From Acidimicrobiia bacterium (GTDB taxonomy: Bacteria; Actinomycetota; Acidimicrobiia; Acidimicrobiales; Ilumatobacteraceae), in NCBI GenBank assembly GCA_013821025.1, contig JACDHN010000197.1:1-5529 (forward strand): DNA of 5,529 nt. Direction: 5' to 3'. The notes below the pieces were generated by a model. It searched no databases. It saw nothing but the letters and a program-made list of their open reading frames with translations, and had not been told where the DNA came from. This document shows, piece by piece, positions 4,818-5,529 of this stretch. Position numbers and translations under genes: made by a program. Numbering within the stretch: the first letter of the stretch is position 1; each line of letters begins with the position of its first letter.

Positions 4818-5482
4818 ACGACGTTCGTCGATCCGAAGAGGCGGTCGCCGGCGTCGCCGAGTCCTGGCACGATGAACGCCTGGTCATTGAGGCGCTCGTC
4901 GAGGGCAGCGGTGAACACGCGCAGGTGCAGTCCGGCGCTGCGCACGTGCTCGATGCCCTCTGGGGCGGCGAGCGCGCACACGACGGTGATCGGGGTCGGT
5001 GCCCCGCGTTCCAGCAGCAGCTCGCACGTGTGGGCCAGGGAGCCGCCGGTGGCCAGCATCGGGTCGACGACGATGACGGGCCGGCCGGCGAGGCTCTCTG
5101 GGAGGCGATTGACGTAGGGCTTCGGTGAGAACGTCTCTTCGTCGCGGCTCACACCGATGAAGCCGACATCGGCGTCGGGCAGCAGCGACTGGGCGGGAGG
5201 CAGGAAGCCGAGGCCTGCCCGCAGGATCGGCACGATCACAGGTTGCACCTCGAGATGCTGGGCCGACGTGGTCGTGAGCGGCGTCTCGACCGACGTGTCG
5301 ACGAGCGGGAGGCCCCTCGTCGCCTCCATCAGCAGCAACAGGCCCATCCGCTCCATGTGGTCGCGGAACACTCCGTTGGGGGTCGAGACGTCACGAATCC
5401 TGGACAGGGCGTCGACGACGAGCGGATGATCGACGACCGTGACCTCCACCAACCCGGCGATGAGCTCGCTGCGCTCGCTCAT
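4814..5482 (-). CDS. upp: Uracil phosphoribosyltransferase
   Basis: This cytosolic enzyme makes UMP and pyrophosphate from uracil and PRPP (pyrimidine salvage). The protein has 222 residues, slightly longer than the usual 207-210. Visible motifs: VTVVDHPLVVDALSRIRD (14-31) at the typical N-terminus; ILRAGLGF (86-93), the pyrophosphate-loop region; VIVVDPMLATGGS (136-148), the PRPP 5'-phosphate loop; AAPEGIEH (172-179); and the uracil-recognition end FIVPGLGDAGDRLFG (203-217). Residue 203 is Phe where relatives such as E. coli Upp have Tyr (GYIIPGLGDAGDK). The first 12 residues (MSERSELIAGLV) are extra to the core and encoded by a repetitive GAGCGAGC/GCGAGC stretch; a GTG at codon 12 is an alternative start. 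The weak GGTGA 3 nt before the ATG gives little help. The stop overlaps the small membrane protein gene by 4 bp. Confidence 0.97.
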   Translation of the reverse strand: MSERSELIAGLVEVTVVDHPLVVDALSRIRDVSTPNGVFRDHMERMGLLLLMEATRGLPLVDTSVETPLTTTSAQHLEVQPVIVPILRAGLGFLPPAQSLLPDADVGFIGVSRDEETFSPKPYVNRLPESLAGRPVIVVDPMLATGGSLAHTCELLLERGAPTPITVVCALAAPEGIEHVRSAGLHLRVFTAALDERLNDQAFIVPGLGDAGDRLFGSTNVV

Positions 5483-5490
5483 TCGTCACC

Positions 5491-5509
5491 GTGGGGGCTG
5501 CGCCCCCAC
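5491..5509. promoter_or_regulatory. Strong GC hairpin just upstream of upp
   Basis: GTGGGGGC (5491-5498) and GCCCCCAC (5502-5509) form a perfect 8-bp stem with a 3-nt loop (TGC). It ends 8 nt before the upp ATG on the - strand, so it would sit in the upp 5' leader or end an upstream gene outside the window. There is no T-run. It could limit ribosome access or be a common intergenic element of this genome. Confidence 0.7.
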
Positions 5510-5529
5510 ACCCCATCGCCGTTCGGCTC

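Noticed and set aside
4429..4887. 152-codon open frame on the - strand over the small membrane protein gene
   Set aside because: Arg-rich shadow; the 104-residue frame has an ordered acidic domain, a linker, a membrane helix and the ATGA overlap with upp.
4224..5117. 297-codon open frame on the + strand across the oxidoreductase end, the membrane protein gene and upp
   Set aside because: It is low in complexity, rich in Arg/Ser/Pro, and antisense to the clearly recognised upp.

Overview
The window is GC-rich throughout. Its codons end mostly in G or C, GTG starts are plausible, and Actinobacteria-like families are present (an actinobacterial-type PMM/PGM, Upp, and a PadR regulator). I infer a high-GC actinobacterium, possibly of the Acidimicrobiia/Ilumatobacter type. 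The class is an inference from style and gene content; there is no rRNA or other marker to settle it.

Layout. (1) Bases 2-526, + strand: the 3' end of a phospho-sugar mutase (phosphomannomutase/phosphoglucomutase/phosphopentomutase superfamily), cut by the window edge. (2) Bases 527-716: a non-coding stretch with two near-identical 51-bp units whose ends are inverted repeats, then a likely promoter/operator. (3) Bases 717-2718, + strand: a tight cassette of a PadR-type repressor, a MoaD/ThiS-like beta-grasp protein ending in Gly-Gly (4-bp overlap with padR), and a cytoplasmic Asp-box (BNR-type) beta-propeller with six recognisable Asp boxes. (4) Bases 2719-2929: non-coding, with a perfect 14-bp palindrome running into a 14-bp tandem duplication, then a likely promoter. 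(5) Bases 2930-4447, + strand: a FAD-dependent phytoene-dehydrogenase-like/PYROXD2-like oxidoreductase. (6) Bases 4503-5482, - strand: uracil phosphoribosyltransferase (upp), with a 4-bp overlap to a small single-pass membrane protein carrying an EF-hand-like loop. A strong hairpin lies just upstream of the upp start codon.

How the genes fit together. The mutase and upp are housekeeping genes of sugar-phosphate and nucleobase salvage metabolism; in Mycobacterium tuberculosis, pmmB and upp are neighbours on one strand. Here they converge on an accessory block of about 4 kb. Within that block, the PadR/beta-grasp/propeller genes look like one transcription unit under local PadR control, while the oxidoreductase probably has its own promoter.

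The most interesting candidates for undescribed biology are the ubiquitin-like protein paired with an intracellular Asp-box propeller, and the EF-hand-like membrane protein coupled to upp. No tRNA, rRNA, CRISPR array, transposase or phage gene was seen.
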